DNA from: Spirochaetaceae bacterium
GTDB taxonomy: Bacteria > Spirochaetota > Spirochaetia > Treponematales > Breznakiellaceae
Assembly (NCBI GenBank): GCA_031280705.1
Contig: JAITGJ010000072.1
Location: 1-14,505 of the forward strand
Direction of reading: 5' to 3'
DNA length: 14,505 nucleotides
Below, piece by piece: positions 14,284 to 14,505 of the stretch. A program made the position numbers and the translations under genes. Below the pieces are notes generated by a model that searched no databases, had not been told where the DNA came from, and saw only the letters and a program-made list of their open reading frames with translations. Numbering within the stretch: the first letter of the stretch is position 1; each line of letters opens with the position of its first letter.

Positions 14284-14340
14284 TTTTTAAGCGGAAGTTG
14301 TTCTAAAACTTCGTCAACCTGGCGCAGTTTCAGAACAACT
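14284..14340. repeat. Palindromic repeat copy 1 (GTTCTAAAACT/AGTTTCAGAAC type)
   Basis: Arms AGTTGTTCT (14296-14304) and AGAACAACT (14332-14340), then an A-C mismatch, then AAACT (14306-14310) and AGTTT (14326-14330), around a 15-nt loop. Its left side (14284-14310) matches 14465-14491 at 25 of 27 positions. It belongs to the same hairpin family as 14392-14428 and 14480-14505. It lies between the membrane-protein gene and the small-RNA promoter, in a stretch (14199-14505) with no protein gene. Confidence 0.8.
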
Positions 14341-14358
14341 CTAATAAAGAAAAATTTA

Positions 14359-14386
14359 TTGACTTTCTCCTGATCCATGGTATAAT
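14359..14386 (+). promoter_or_regulatory. Sigma70-type promoter of the small RNA
   Basis: TTGACT (14359-14364), 16 bp, consensus TATAAT (14381-14386). Predicted start at about 14392-14394, the first base of a long hairpin. AT-rich region (AAAGAAAAATTTATT) just upstream resembles an UP element. Confidence 0.75.
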
Positions 14387-14391
14387 CATTA

Positions 14392-14469
14392 GACGTGTTC
14401 CAAAACCCGGTTGGTTTCGGAACACGTCCTGCGGTTTCTCAGGCTAAAGCCTTGTGAAACCGCTTTTTT
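14392..14469 (+). ncRNA. Candidate small RNA of about 77 nt
   Basis: A complete transcription unit with no reading frame: promoter at 14359-14386, then hairpin 1 with perfect 10-bp outer arms GACGTGTTCC (14392-14401) and GGAACACGTC (14419-14428), an A-C mismatch and an inner AAACC/GGTTT stem around CGGTT, then hairpin 2 (14431-14463) followed by six Ts. Two bases separate the hairpins, so nearly the whole RNA is structured; exposed parts are the two small loops and the 3' tail. No known RNA family recognised. Alternatives are a leader with an attenuator for a gene beyond the window, or the regulatory RNA of a mobile element. No ribosome-binding site or ATG lies between promoter and terminator. 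Confidence 0.6.
14431..14469 (+). terminator. Rho-independent terminator of the small RNA
   Basis: Outer arms GCGGTTTC (14431-14438) and GAAACCGC (14456-14463), a small internal bulge, inner AGGC/GCCT stem with loop TAAA, then TTTTTT (14464-14469) directly at the stem base. Textbook form. A second pairing, CCGCTT (14460-14465) with AAGCGG (14470-14475), would compete only if transcription runs on. Confidence 0.85.
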
Positions 14470-14505
14470 AAGCGGAAGCTGTTCTGAAACTGAAGTTTCA
14501 GAACA
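14465..14505. repeat. Palindromic repeat copy 2, cut by the window end
   Basis: It starts TTTTTAAGCGGAAG as copy 1 does and contains perfect 12-bp arms TGTTCTGAAACT (14480-14491) and AGTTTCAGAACA (14494-14505) around GA. The stem may continue beyond the window, since the next bases would need to be GC to complete AGCTGTTCT. It is 181 bp downstream of copy 1. Confidence 0.75.

Noticed and set aside
14199..14378. 60-codon N-terminal extension of the small membrane protein, reading like a helical segment
   Set aside because: No SD at its ATG, it is encoded by intergenic palindromes and the sRNA promoter, and it would place 60 residues before the first membrane helix.
14284..14505. CRISPR-associated, retron or IS200/IS605 guide RNA locus
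   Set aside because: No reverse transcriptase, nuclease or transposase in the window; only the sequence beyond 14505 could support it.

Overview
The window is about 14.5 kb of high-GC bacterial DNA with tightly packed genes. Gene content suggests a host-associated spirochaete of the Treponema/Breznakiella kind: prfA-prmC-rel are coupled, and there is a 224-residue protein resembling ones I recall from gut treponemes. That taxonomic call is a recollection-based inference; nothing in the window proves it.

Layout. Bases 1-103 hold nothing I can recognise. 104-4226 (minus strand) is the compact operon prfA > prmC > relA, with 4-bp ATGA overlaps at both junctions: release factor 1, the methyltransferase that modifies its GGQ glutamine, and a long RSH-type (p)ppGpp enzyme whose hydrolase site looks dead and whose synthetase site looks intact. 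4391-6253 encodes two complete arylamine N-acetyltransferase domains fused in one chain. 6425-7099 encodes an uncharacterised 224-residue protein. Its mRNA leader (about 7100-7301) is almost entirely eight 21-nt tandem hairpins, behind a TTGCCC/TATAAT promoter and an upstream terminator.

7391-10028 (minus) is a probable four-gene operon: PadR repressor > six-helix membrane protein with a PadR-partner N-terminal domain > small outer-membrane-like beta protein > SAM methyltransferase, ending at the terminator at 7353-7377. The padR promoter carries an 8-bp inverted repeat over its -10 region, a likely PadR operator. A near-copy of this promoter drives the next gene upstream, a lipoprotein with a YiiX-like permuted-papain fold (10220-10981), so PadR may control a small envelope regulon. 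The lipoprotein's last codons overlap the padR promoter.

11267-13722 (plus) carries an aldo/keto reductase with an eight-Cys ferredoxin-like tail and an NAD-dependent epimerase-like SDR, separated by a 112-bp element of three strong hairpins. 13746-14198 (minus) is a three-helix membrane protein with a pentapeptide-repeat tail.

The last 220 bases contain no protein gene. They hold a family of related hairpins and a well-formed small-RNA unit: TTGACT/TATAAT promoter, 37-nt hairpin, and Rho-independent terminator with six Ts, giving an RNA of about 77 nt. This locus and the 21-nt hairpin leader are the least explained parts of the window. No transposase, integrase, CRISPR array, rRNA or complete tRNA was found.
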